A stretch of 14,160 nt of DNA from Chlamydiales bacterium (GTDB lineage: Bacteria > Chlamydiota > Chlamydiia > Chlamydiales > Simkaniaceae). Under the pieces are notes generated by a model. That model worked only from the letters and a program-made list of their open reading frames with translations. It was not told the DNA's origin and searched no databases. The first letter of the stretch is position 1. Every line of letters starts with the position of its first letter. Made by a program: the position numbers and the translations under genes. Below are positions 1 through 6,904 of this stretch, piece after piece. The stretch spans positions 1 through 14,160 of the forward strand of contig JACKPR010000001.1 in NCBI GenBank assembly GCA_024233395.1, written 5' to 3'.

Positions 1-1
1 T

Positions 2-1111
2 GCTCAAAATGGAAAGTATTTGCTAAGTACACTGAAAGCCCGCGCTACCGATGCAAGTCTTCCTAAAGTCAAAATCATCGACATGAAAACCGAGTATGCC
101 AAGTCCGAAGGATTTACCCTATTTTGTTCTGACCTTATCGATGGAATTAAAAAGCGACTCAATAAAGGGGAACAAGTTCTCCTTTTCTTAAACAGACGGG
201 GCTATCATACCTTTCAAATGTGCGCAAGTTGTGGCGAAAGCGTGAAATGCCCCCACTGTTCTGTCAGTCTCACCTTTCATAAAAAAACCAATCATCTCGC
301 CTGCCATCTTTGTTCCTATGTTCTCTCTCCACCACCGGTTCAATGCCCGATTTGTAAGGGAACAGCTACCCTTAACTTTAAAGGAGTGGGAACCGAACAG
401 GTCGAACGCACTCTCCATGCCCTTTTTCCCGAGATTCGCACCCTTCGAATGGATGCAGACACCACACGTCATAAAGGGAGTCATGATCTCCTTTTTAAAC
501 AATTTAAATCGGGAAAAGCCGATGTCTTGATTGGAACGCAAATGATTGCCAAAGGGCTTCACTTTCCAGCAGTCACCCTCGTCGGTGTCTTAAACTCTGA
601 TGGAGCTCTTAACCTTCCCGATTTCCGCGCTTCAGAAAATGTCTTTCAACTTTTAACTCAAGTCGCCGGTCGTTCAGGTCGCGGTGATCTTAAGGGAGAG
701 GTTATCATTCAAACCTCCCTTAAAGGGCATCCCATTTTTCACCATGCATCCACTGAAGATTACCCATCTTTCTACAAAGAAGAAATCGAAACCCGTGAAC
801 TTTTTGCATTTCCTCCGTTCACTCGCCTTGCAAAACTGATCTTTTCTGGCAAAAATGAAGGGCACGTGAAACAGTGTGCTGAAACTTACTACAAAACTCT
901 TCTCCAGAAACTTCCCTCTTCCTATACCCTTTATCCGGTCATTCCCTCTGGGTATTCTAAAATCAAAGATAAGTTTCGCTTCAAAATTCTTATCAAAGGG
1001 AAAAATCCCCTTCTTCTCTCGACAATCCTTCATGAAACCCGAAATGCTTCACACCTTCCACGTTCGATCCGTCTATTGATCGATATCGATCCTATTTCAA
1101 CCTTTTCTTAA
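2..1111 (+). CDS. priA: Primosomal protein N' (PriA helicase), C-terminal part
   Basis: PriA is the 3'-5' superfamily 2 helicase that reloads the replisome at stalled forks. The reading frame is already open at base 2, so the N-terminal DNA-binding part and the Walker motifs lie outside the window. Counting from the TTG at 20, eight cysteines in four CxxC pairs (C68/C71, C77/C80, C95/C98, C109/C112) form the PriA zinc-binding insertion. They are followed by the helicase motif GTQMIAKG (172-179) and QVAGRSGRG (214-222), which are close to the E. coli PriA versions. The C-terminal domain ends LLIDIDPISTFS, as in the family. A GC-rich hairpin begins 7 bases after the stop, between this gene and the convergent gene downstream. 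The TTG at 20 is internal and not the true start. The identification is firm; only the missing 5' part is uncertain. Confidence 0.95.
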   Translation, partial: AQNGKYLLSTLKARATDASLPKVKIIDMKTEYAKSEGFTLFCSDLIDGIKKRLNKGEQVLLFLNRRGYHTFQMCASCGESVKCPHCSVSLTFHKKTNHLACHLCSYVLSPPPVQCPICKGTATLNFKGVGTEQVERTLHALFPEIRTLRMDADTTRHKGSHDLLFKQFKSGKADVLIGTQMIAKGLHFPAVTLVGVLNSDGALNLPDFRASENVFQLLTQVAGRSGRGDLKGEVIIQTSLKGHPIFHHASTEDYPSFYKEEIETRELFAFPPFTRLAKLIFSGKNEGHVKQCAETYYKTLLQKLPSSYTLYPVIPSGYSKIKDKFRFKILIKGKNPLLLSTILHETRNASHLPRSIRLLIDIDPISTFS

Positions 1112-1117
1112 ACTTTA

Positions 1118-1139
1118 GTGGCCGCAAAGAAGCGGCCAC
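1118..1139. terminator. Hairpin between convergent genes, probable bidirectional terminator
   Basis: A perfect 8-bp stem, GTGGCCGC (1118-1125) pairing with GCGGCCAC (1132-1139) around a 6-base loop, lies 7 bases after the priA stop and about 20 bases after the stop of the small minus-strand gene. Neither side has a strong T run, so termination would be weak or rely on other factors. A similar GTGGCC-stem hairpin follows the paralogous gene at 2189-2214. Confidence 0.6.
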
Positions 1140-1158
1140 ATGGAATATTCATCCCTTA

Positions 1159-1605
1159 TTACGAATATTTCTTTTGAATTGAAGTGATTGAACTATTGAT
1201 GATATCAATCCAATCTACCCCATGTTCGTTGTTTAATAAATCATGCAAAATTGGCCCAATAGTCGAGGGATTATTGGGATTATCAATTGTTCCATCAGAG
1301 GAGATGCTAATCAACCCTTTTACTTCAAGATCTTCATTGAGATCACTTAAGACAATTTGTTGATCAGAAGTTAGGCTACCATCTTTTACATCAGCATTAT
1401 AGTCATCAACATATTTACTCAGATAATCTTCCATTTTATGTTGGAAACTTTCATCATCAACAAGTTTAGGATTATCTTTAAGTTGAGCTAGAGCAGTCTG
1501 TAGATCATAGAGATCTCTTTGAATGTTGAATGGTAGTTTAGAATCTTGATCTTGAGACGGTGCAGATACTATTCCATGATTTTGAACGCTTTGAATCGAA
1601 GTCAT
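1159..1605 (-). CDS. Small acidic protein of unknown function, paralog A
   Basis: I do not recognise this family. The 148-residue protein is acidic and probably mostly helical, with no signal peptide or membrane segment. It is clearly paralogous to the gene at 2240-2671. Shared blocks include LPFN..RDLYDLQ.A.AQ, KM.DYL..YV.DYN.DVK.G.LT.DQQI, SDLNEDL.V.GLI and a C-terminal WIDIIN/WIDVIN. I chose the ATG at 1605 because it has AGAGAG about 7 bases upstream and because it makes both paralogs begin MT. An in-frame ATG 13 codons further upstream would add a lysine- and asparagine-rich stretch that the paralog lacks. The gene converges on priA and points away from the lysS relic. Together with that relic it forms the left unit of a tandem duplication. 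A secreted effector-like role is possible but nothing in the sequence shows one. Confidence 0.75.
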   Translation of the reverse strand: MTSIQSVQNHGIVSAPSQDQDSKLPFNIQRDLYDLQTALAQLKDNPKLVDDESFQHKMEDYLSKYVDDYNADVKDGSLTSDQQIVLSDLNEDLEVKGLISISSDGTIDNPNNPSTIGPILHDLLNNEHGVDWIDIINSSITSIQKKYS

Positions 1606-1848
1606 ATTATTATCTCTCTTTTTATAATTATTAATTTTCTTCAATACGGGCTTTTAGATGTTGAGTTTGTTTCTTTTCCCTAAGGCCCCATTCTATCCAT
1701 TATATCATTTAAAATTATTTTTATTAAATATCTCTATTAACTCATTCATAATAAGCATCTTGAAAAACAACCTCTTAATCCATTTTTCCCAACAACCGTA
1801 AGAAGAAAATTTCTTATAGCCGTTTAGCCAAAGATTCAGTTCATCCGC

Positions 1849-1854
1849 TATGAT
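1849..1854 (+). promoter_or_regulatory. Relic lysS promoter (-10)
   Basis: TATGAT sits in a stretch of about 55 bases that aligns with the region upstream of the intact lysS. Shared elements are GCCAAA.ATT, ATCCGCTA.GATAGA and TTGGAGAA. The corresponding hexamer of the intact gene is TAAGAT at 2813-2818. No good -35 box is visible in either copy. This shows that the duplication included the lysS control region. Confidence 0.45.
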
Positions 1855-1878
1855 AGAGGATTAACCATTGGAGAACCC

Positions 1879-2149
1879 CATAACAAAAGCCAAAGAAATG
1901 CAAACCCCGAATATCATAGCTACGAAGAATTCCAGAACCGGACTACAAAACTAAAAGAAATCCGCGCCCTCGGCATTGAACCCTATCCCCATAAGTATGA
2001 ACCCACCCATCAGATGCGAGCACTCCAAGATAAATTTGAAGGTTCAGCGATTAGTGGAAGTGAAGAAGCCTATGAAGAAAACCGACCTCGTTCGGATTGC
2101 AGGTCGATTGGTTCTTTTCCGCGCCATGGAAAAAAATGCCTTTGCTTAA
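1879..2149 (+). pseudogene. lysS: Truncated, frameshifted lysS copy without the B3/4 extension
   Basis: This is a broken second copy of the N-terminal tRNA-binding (OB-fold) region of lysyl-tRNA synthetase. One frame reads EYHSYEEFQNRTTKLKEIR and continues through ALGIEPYPHKYEPTHQMRALQDKFEG, matching residues 270 onward of the intact protein at 2845-5196. Near 2080 the frame shifts, then IAGRLVLFRAMEKNAFA follows and ends at a TAA (2147-2149). The rest of the synthetase is missing. No start codon lies in the main frame. An ATG at 1898 would be in frame if one base were restored near the CCCC run at 1904-1907, giving a start like MQTPEYHSYEEF. The promoter and TTGGAG site upstream resemble those of the intact gene, but nothing corresponding to its 262-residue B3/4 extension is present. 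The copy cannot make a functional enzyme. Confidence 0.88.
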
Positions 2150-2184
2150 CAAACGGTTAGACTTAAAGTTTCGCTTATAAAAGG

Positions 2185-2214
2185 AAAAAAGTGGCCACTA
2201 GAAAGTGACCACTT
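2185..2214 (-). terminator. Rho-independent terminator of paralog B
   Basis: Read on the minus strand, an 11-bp stem with one mismatch (arms 2204-2214 and 2189-2199, 4-base loop) is followed by six T residues (2185-2190) and a further T run. It lies 25 bases after the stop of the gene at 2240-2671 and has the classic intrinsic terminator form. Confidence 0.8.
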
Positions 2215-2239
2215 AGAAGGTTTATTATTGAGACGGGGT

Positions 2240-2671
2240 TCATAGGATAGAATTAATCGCATCATTGATGACATCAATCCAAGTTACCTTATCGTCATTC
2301 TTTGCTAAGTGCTCCAAATAGGGTTGAATAGACGTAATATCATTGGGCTGACTTAAAGGCCTATCATTGGGCGCAACGATAAGGCCTGCTACATTAAGAT
2401 CCTCATTGAGATCACTAAAAGCGATTTGTTGATCAGCGGTTAATTTTCCATTTTTTACATCGTCATTATAGTCATTCACATAGTTATTTAGATAATCTAC
2501 CATCTTTTGTCTAAATAATTGATCATAAACAAAATCAGGATTTTTTTTCATTTGAGCAAAAGCAACTTGTAGATCATAAAGATCTCTAGCCATATTAAAT
2601 GGCAATTTATCGCTTTGGTCATGATAAGCTTCAAATGCTACTGCACTACTTTCACCATCAACTGGGGTCAT
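2240..2671 (-). CDS. Small acidic protein of unknown function, paralog B
   Basis: This 143-residue protein is the right-hand paralog of the gene at 1159-1605 and aligns with it over nearly its whole length. It has no signal peptide, membrane segment or motif that I recognise. The conserved middle (KMVDYLNNYVNDYNDDVK, then LTADQQIAFSDLNEDL) is rich in Asp and Asn, and the shortest conserved end is TWIDVINDAINSIL. The start at 2671 is supported by AGAGAGG about 6 bases upstream, more clearly than for paralog A. A strong intrinsic terminator follows. It is divergent from the intact lysS, with about 170 bases between the two starts, as paralog A is from the lysS relic. The pair therefore moved as a duplicated unit. 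Retention of two diverged but open copies suggests both are or were under selection. The function is unknown. Confidence 0.78.
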   Translation of the reverse strand: MTPVDGESSAVAFEAYHDQSDKLPFNMARDLYDLQVAFAQMKKNPDFVYDQLFRQKMVDYLNNYVNDYNDDVKNGKLTADQQIAFSDLNEDLNVAGLIVAPNDRPLSQPNDITSIQPYLEHLAKNDDKVTWIDVINDAINSIL

Positions 2672-2812
2672 TTTTCGCCTCTCTATAAAGGTTATTTTCT
2701 TTCTTCTTAAAGATTGTGCAGTAAATATTTAATTACGACTATGCATTAATGTCAATACATGCCCTTCTTTCCTTTTAGGATAGGTTTTTGGCCAAAAATT
2801 GATGGGATCCGC

Positions 2813-2837
2813 TAAGATAGAAGATCAATCGTTGGAG
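2813..2837 (+). promoter_or_regulatory. lysS -10 box and ribosome binding site
   Basis: TAAGAT (2813-2818) is the probable -10 element, and TTGGAG (2832-2837) is the ribosome binding site 7 bases before the TTG start at 2845. Both are conserved in the relic copy upstream (1849-1873), which supports their function. No convincing -35 hexamer is seen. Confidence 0.5.
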
Positions 2838-2844
2838 AAAAATC

Positions 2845-5196
2845 TTGAGCATTACTCAAAAGAAACCCTACAATAGAGAGAAAAAAACTCATGTGAGTAC
2901 TATGGATTTTTATATTGAACCATCCGTCATTGAAAAATATCCCCACTTAAAGGTTGGGATCCTGATTGCTAGAGGAATTAAAAATCAGGGTAGCATGGAT
3001 GAAATCGCTGATCTCGTTAAAGCAACTTCTGAAGCTGTCAAAAAGAAATACGAAGGAAAAGAAATCACTCAAGACCCCAAAATCTTAGATTGGCGAGAAG
3101 CTTATAAATCTTTTGGATACAAACCCTCTTCTTATCGCTGTTCAGCCGAAGCTCTTATTCGACGAGTTATTGGTGATAAGGAACTTCCCTCTATTAACCC
3201 AGTTGTCAATCTCTATAACCTGATTTCCATCAAATATGGTCTTCCTGCAGGAGCAGATGATTTAGACAAAGTCAGTGGAACCATCCGTCTAGCTATGGCA
3301 AAAGGAAACGAGCGTTTCATTACTTTGGGATCCCGTGAAGAAGATATCGCTAAAGAAGGTGAAATTATTTACCGCGATGATCAAGAAGTGCTTTGTAAAG
3401 CATGGAACTGGCGTGAAAGCGATACCTCCAAAATTACTGAGGAGAGCCAAAACGTTTCTCTTGTGATTGAGGGACTTGAGCATACGAAACCCAGTGAGAT
3501 CACTAAAGCACTTCATGAACTTAAAACCCTCCTTCATAAGTATTGTGGGGGACAAATTGAAGCCTACTACCTTGATCAAGAAATTCCCAAGGTCTGTAAA
3601 GAATCGAAAGTCGAAAACAGACAAATTGCAGTTGATATCCCTGAGCCTGACTACCACTCCCATGAATCATTCCAAACACGTAAACAAAAACTAAAAGAAA
3701 TCCGCGCTCTCGGCGTTGATCCTTACCCTCATAAATATGAACCCACTCACCAAATGCGCGCACTGCAAGATAAATTTGAGGGAACAGCTGTAGGAACCAG
3801 TGAAGAAGCAGAAGTTGGAAAAACAGATCATGCACGGATTGCTGGACGTCTTGTTTTATTCCGTGCCATGGGAAAAAATGCCTTTGGACAAATTCAAGAT
3901 GAAACAGGGCGCATCCAAGTGATGTTCAATAAGGACCAAACAAAGGTAAACGGTCTTTCAATAGAAGAAGTACCCATTAAGTTTATTGAAAAGAAGATTG
4001 ATCTCGGTGATATCGTTGGAGTCGAAGGACATCTTTTCCGCACCCAAAAAGGGGAACTCACCATCTTTGCAAAAGAAGTCACCCTCCTTTGTAAAACCCT
4101 CCTCCCCCTTCCCGATAAACATAGCGGTCTTACCGATAAAGGAACCCGATACCGTAAACGATGGCTTGATCTCATTACCAACCCAGAATCCGTAGAGCGT
4201 CTAAAAACACGCAGTTTTCTTGTTTCTAAAATCCGAAAATATTTTGAAGAGGCAGACTTTATGGAAGTGGAAACACCTGTTCTTCAAAACATCTATGGAG
4301 GAGCCGAAGCGCGCCCCTTCATTTCAGAGCTCAATGCCCTTCATCAAACGATGTATCTTCGGATTGCCATCGAGATTTCTCTTAAAAAACTCATCGTTGG
4401 AGGTCTCTCCCGCGTTTTTGAAATCGGAAAGGTTTACCGAAACGAAGGACTCGACAGAACTCACAATCCTGAGTTCACTATGCTGGAATCGTATGCTGCT
4501 TATTGGGATTACAACGATGTGATGACCTTTACCGAAAACCTCTTTGCCTATCTTGCTAAAGAACTCTATGACACCACTGAAATTGGAATGCGCAAAGATA
4601 AACAAGGAAATGAACATCTAATCGATTTAAAAACCCCTTGGAAGCGTTTATCGATGAAAGATGCCATCCGTGAATATGGACAGATCGATCCTGACAAACT
4701 TTCAGATGGAGATATGCGCGCAAAACTCAAAGGAAAAATCGAAGAGGAAAAATTAAAAGATGCACCCCGTGGAAAACTGATTGCTTATCTCTTTGAAGAA
4801 TTTGCGGAACATCACTTGATTCAGCCCCACCATATTATCGATCACCCCATCGAAACCACTCCCCTTTGTAAACTCCACCGTGATCCTAAACTGCGCGAAG
4901 AAAAGTTTGTCGAGCGCTTCGAAACCTTTATTCTCGGCTATGAGTTCTGTAATGCCTATTCAGAACTCAATGACCCTGAATTGCAACGGCAACTCCTAGA
5001 AGAGCAGAATCAGATGCGAGAAGGGGGCGACGATGAGGCAAACCCTATGGATGAAGAATTTATCGAAGCCATCTGCCAAGGAATGCCTCCAACCGGAGGA
5101 CTCGGCATTGGAATCGATCGCCTTACCATGCTCTTTACCGATGCCTTTTCCATCCGCGATGTTGTCTACTTCCCGATGATGAGACCCGAAGAGTAA
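2845..5196 (+). CDS. lysS: Lysyl-tRNA synthetase (class II) with N-terminal B3/4 editing-type domain
   Basis: The enzyme attaches lysine to tRNA-Lys in the cytoplasm. Residues from about 269 to 783 form a complete class II LysRS: an OB-fold anticodon domain (IAGRLVLFRAMGKNAFGQIQ), motif 1 (FMEVETPVLQ), motif 2 (YRNEGLDRTHNPEF, 531-544) and motif 3 (GGLGIGIDRL, 751-760). The body and tail look chlamydial. At 783 residues it is about 260 longer than the usual 500-530. The extension (residues about 25-250) is a B3/4 domain, as in the PheRS beta-subunit editing module and in free-standing B3/4 proteins. Its key stretches are YRCSAEALIRRV, LPSINPVVNLYNLISIKYGL, ADDLDKVSG and ITEESQNVSLVIEG. The TTG start is chosen for its TTGGAG site at 7-base spacing; an ATG at 2902 would drop 19 residues without harming the domain. 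Family membership is firm. Editing activity of the extension is inference. Confidence 0.95.
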   Translation: MSITQKKPYNREKKTHVSTMDFYIEPSVIEKYPHLKVGILIARGIKNQGSMDEIADLVKATSEAVKKKYEGKEITQDPKILDWREAYKSFGYKPSSYRCSAEALIRRVIGDKELPSINPVVNLYNLISIKYGLPAGADDLDKVSGTIRLAMAKGNERFITLGSREEDIAKEGEIIYRDDQEVLCKAWNWRESDTSKITEESQNVSLVIEGLEHTKPSEITKALHELKTLLHKYCGGQIEAYYLDQEIPKVCKESKVENRQIAVDIPEPDYHSHESFQTRKQKLKEIRALGVDPYPHKYEPTHQMRALQDKFEGTAVGTSEEAEVGKTDHARIAGRLVLFRAMGKNAFGQIQDETGRIQVMFNKDQTKVNGLSIEEVPIKFIEKKIDLGDIVGVEGHLFRTQKGELTIFAKEVTLLCKTLLPLPDKHSGLTDKGTRYRKRWLDLITNPESVERLKTRSFLVSKIRKYFEEADFMEVETPVLQNIYGGAEARPFISELNALHQTMYLRIAIEISLKKLIVGGLSRVFEIGKVYRNEGLDRTHNPEFTMLESYAAYWDYNDVMTFTENLFAYLAKELYDTTEIGMRKDKQGNEHLIDLKTPWKRLSMKDAIREYGQIDPDKLSDGDMRAKLKGKIEEEKLKDAPRGKLIAYLFEEFAEHHLIQPHHIIDHPIETTPLCKLHRDPKLREEKFVERFETFILGYEFCNAYSELNDPELQRQLLEEQNQMREGGDDEANPMDEEFIEAICQGMPPTGGLGIGIDRLTMLFTDAFSIRDVVYFPMMRPEE

Positions 5197-5287
5197 TAGC
5201 CAAATTTCCATAAATTCGGCTATTACACTGGCTGAATTTTGCAAAATTCAGCTACTCAACTATGCTAAATTTATAAGAATTTAGGCA
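5193..5287. repeat. Three related palindromes at about 33-bp intervals
   Basis: Hairpin 1 (5193-5226) has a 15-bp stem with one mismatch and a CCAT loop, and includes the lysS stop codon. Hairpin 2 (5231-5252) is a perfect 22-bp palindrome. Hairpin 3 (5265-5284) has a 7-bp stem, extended outward past a one-base bulge. Left arms share GCy-AATTT and right arms AATT-RGC. The centres lie at about 5209.5, 5241.5 and 5274.5. There is no T run on the plus strand, so simple intrinsic termination is not evident. The array separates lysS from the convergent transporter operon. Confidence 0.7.
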
Positions 5288-5373
5288 GCAGAATGGCGTA
5301 TATCCCTCAAAATAAACCCAGAGTTCAGGTTAATATCTACCCTAGCACAAGACAACTATTTATCTTTTTTCTG

Positions 5374-5967
5374 TTAAGAGGCTTCTACTGAATTAAAGTC
5401 TTTATCCTTTCTTTTTCTTTCAAAGCTTTTCACTAGGAGGGCAAAGATTGCCCAAATTGCAGCAACTCCTCCAATTGCCATCCAATGAGGAACAGCAAAG
5501 AGTGACCCGATGGTTTGATGAAAAGCAAAGTCTCTTTGATTCAAATAAGGCATTAACTCCGCGGAGAATTCATTAAAGAGGAAGGCTCCAAAAATCATCC
5601 CCATAAGACCAAAAATCATATCTTTTGATCCCTCAGCAATCGATGCAATCGCAGTTCCCGGACAATATCCTGCAATGCTCATTCCAATCCCAAAAACAGC
5701 TCCTCCTAATGCGCTAAAAAGAATCGGTGTGTCAGAAAGGTGAAAAGAGGGAATCAGCCCTAAGGCTTCTAACGAATATATTCCAATACTCCCCACTACA
5801 ATTGCGGTTAAGATCACTTTCATCACCGTAAAATCTTTTAAGAGAAGTTGTCCAACAATCGTATCAAACCTCGAAACCCCACCCTTCCGGAGTAAGAATC
5901 CAAAAATAAGTCCTGCCATTATTGCTAAGAAAATTGTAAATACATTTGGGAAAAGATGAAGTTGCAT
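5374..5967 (-). CDS. YeeE/YedE family sulfur transporter, second half-size subunit
   Basis: This is an inner-membrane protein of the YeeE/YedE (DUF395) family, whose studied members import thiosulfate or related sulfur species. Several hydrophobic segments are visible, for example near residues 10-27, 52-74, 83-100, 117-132 and 164-181. It carries the family Cys motif GYCPGT (101-106, C103, counted from the upstream ATG at 5970), in the block FGIGMSIAGYCPGTAIASIAEG. Two ATGs lie in tandem. AGGAGG (5973-5978) is 5 bases from the second and only 2 from the first, so I place the start at 5967. The start overlaps the TGA of the preceding gene, which indicates translational coupling. Full-length YeeE has two such halves in one chain, and here they are separate genes. 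The tail is highly charged (KSFERKRKDKDF). The substrate is inferred from the family. Confidence 0.85.
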   Translation of the reverse strand: MQLHLFPNVFTIFLAIMAGLIFGFLLRKGGVSRFDTIVGQLLLKDFTVMKVILTAIVVGSIGIYSLEALGLIPSFHLSDTPILFSALGGAVFGIGMSIAGYCPGTAIASIAEGSKDMIFGLMGMIFGAFLFNEFSAELMPYLNQRDFAFHQTIGSLFAVPHWMAIGGVAAIWAIFALLVKSFERKRKDKDFNSVEAS

Positions 5968-6491
5968 CATGACCTCCTAGTTTTTCGGTAAAGTCCAAAT
6001 GAAACGGGAATCGCAGCCCCAAAAAGGGCAAGCATAAAGACCCAACTTGTAATGGAAAGTTGCGCTCCCCCACTAATCGCATGTCCTGAAGTACATCCAT
6101 TGGCTAGGCGCGCTCCAAATAAAATCAAAACTCCCCCGATAAACGCTGCAAAATAACGTTTCCATTTAGATGTCCCAAAAGATCCTTCCCAAATCGTATT
6201 CTTCTTTGGAATGATCCCTTTTGTAAGTCTTGAAGCAATAAAAGCTCCTAAAAAAAGACCGATAATGAAAAGAACCTTCCAATTAAAAATCACCCCATCT
6301 GCAAGGGATTTTCCAAAGTGACTCTTGCTATCTACTTCAGAAAAAAAATGGTTAATTAAAGCTCCTATCCTTGCAACACCACTCGAAACACCGAGCTGAT
6401 GTCCTACAGCAAAAAGAATGGTTAATAAAATACCGATCAAAAGTCCTACAATATAAGGAGACCACCGATCTTTTCTTAAATACTCAATCAT
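5967..6491 (-). CDS. YeeE/YedE family sulfur transporter, first half-size subunit
   Basis: This 174-residue membrane protein has about four hydrophobic segments (near 12-32, 71-90, 114-131 and 148-167). It carries the hallmark GARLANGCTSGHAISG, with the conserved cysteine at C133 in GCTSGH (132-137). In YeeE-type transporters such cysteines hand the sulfur compound through the membrane, so with the partner gene at 5374-5967 it should form one functional unit. A strong AGGAGG-containing site lies just upstream and begins inside the stop codon region of the arsR-like gene. This gives a tight operon: repressor, first half, second half. No sulfurtransferase, rhodanese or TusA gene lies next to it in this window. 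The family call is firm. Thiosulfate versus another sulfur compound cannot be decided from sequence. Confidence 0.87.
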   Translation of the reverse strand: MIEYLRKDRWSPYIVGLLIGILLTILFAVGHQLGVSSGVARIGALINHFFSEVDSKSHFGKSLADGVIFNWKVLFIIGLFLGAFIASRLTKGIIPKKNTIWEGSFGTSKWKRYFAAFIGGVLILFGARLANGCTSGHAISGGAQLSITSWVFMLALFGAAIPVSFGLYRKTRRS

Positions 6492-6504
6492 TTCCCTTCC
6501 TCCT

Positions 6505-6786
6505 TTAGTGGGTAAAACGGGATTTTACACATTTAATAATCGAAGCAAGCATGGGTTCATTGATCGTATAGAAGACCTTTCTTCCCTCTTTGCAGGGTCT
6601 AACAAATCCTTTATGCTTCATTAGATTTAAATGCTCAGACATTACATTTTGAAGAACATCACATGCTTCAGCAAGTTCACCTACCGAATAATCCTTCCTT
6701 AAAAGAAGAGCGATGACTTTTAACCGATGCGGATGAGATAAAACCCTCAAGCACTCCGCTGCACCATTCCAATCAATTTCTTTCAT
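6505..6786 (-). CDS. ArsR/SmtB-family transcriptional repressor
   Basis: This 93-residue winged-helix regulator has the standard ArsR layout: LRVLSHPHRLKVIALLL (dimerisation and first helices), YSVGELAEACDVLQNVMSEHLNLMKHKGFV (recognition helix region, about 33-62) and the wing KEGRKVFYTI. The ELCVCDL metal site of arsenic sensors is absent. Cysteines are at 12, 42, 65 and 86. C42, at the end of ELAEAC, and C86, near the C-terminus, are candidates for a thiol switch like those of the BigR/SqrR persulfide sensors, which often control YeeE-type genes; this is inference. It is the first gene of the operon, 13 bases ahead of the transporter. No upstream in-frame start exists. The ATG has no ribosome binding site and lies 7 bases after a good -10 box, so the mRNA may be leaderless. 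Confidence 0.9.
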   Translation of the reverse strand: MKEIDWNGAAECLRVLSHPHRLKVIALLLRKDYSVGELAEACDVLQNVMSEHLNLMKHKGFVRPCKEGRKVFYTINEPMLASIIKCVKSRFTH

Positions 6787-6793
6787 AAGTCGA

Positions 6794-6822
6794 AGTATAG
6801 CGATATTGCGATATATTGAAAA
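6794..6822 (-). promoter_or_regulatory. arsR-yeeE promoter with embedded operator candidate
   Basis: On the minus strand TTTTCA (6817-6822), a 17-base spacer and TATACT (6794-6799) form a sigma-70-like promoter. The predicted start of transcription coincides with the ATG of the repressor. The spacer holds a tandem ATATCGC repeat within an imperfect dyad (6796-6815). That position lets a bound ArsR dimer block RNA polymerase. Confidence 0.6.
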
Positions 6823-6878
6823 GAAAAAAAAGAATTTGATTAAAACTGGAAAAGAATTTTAGAATGGATCCTTGAAGT

Positions 6879-6904
6879 AAAAAAGGGCCTTTCGAAAAAG
6901 GCCC
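6879..6904 (-). terminator. Strong intrinsic terminator with TTCG loop
   Basis: Read on the minus strand, GGGCCTTT (6897-6904), loop TTCG, AAAGGCCC (6885-6892) is followed by six T residues (6879-6884). The perfect 8-bp stem, UUCG-type tetraloop and U run make an almost ideal terminator. No minus-strand coding gene lies upstream of it; the nearest one upstream on that strand is cysS, more than 2.6 kb away. Confidence 0.85.

Noticed and set aside
3289..4617. Open frames on either strand inside lysS
   Set aside because: They lie entirely within the strongly conserved lysS coding sequence, and their products look like nothing known.
5193..5287. CRISPR-like array
   Set aside because: The three units are palindromes that differ in sequence, with spacers of only a few bases and no cas genes nearby.
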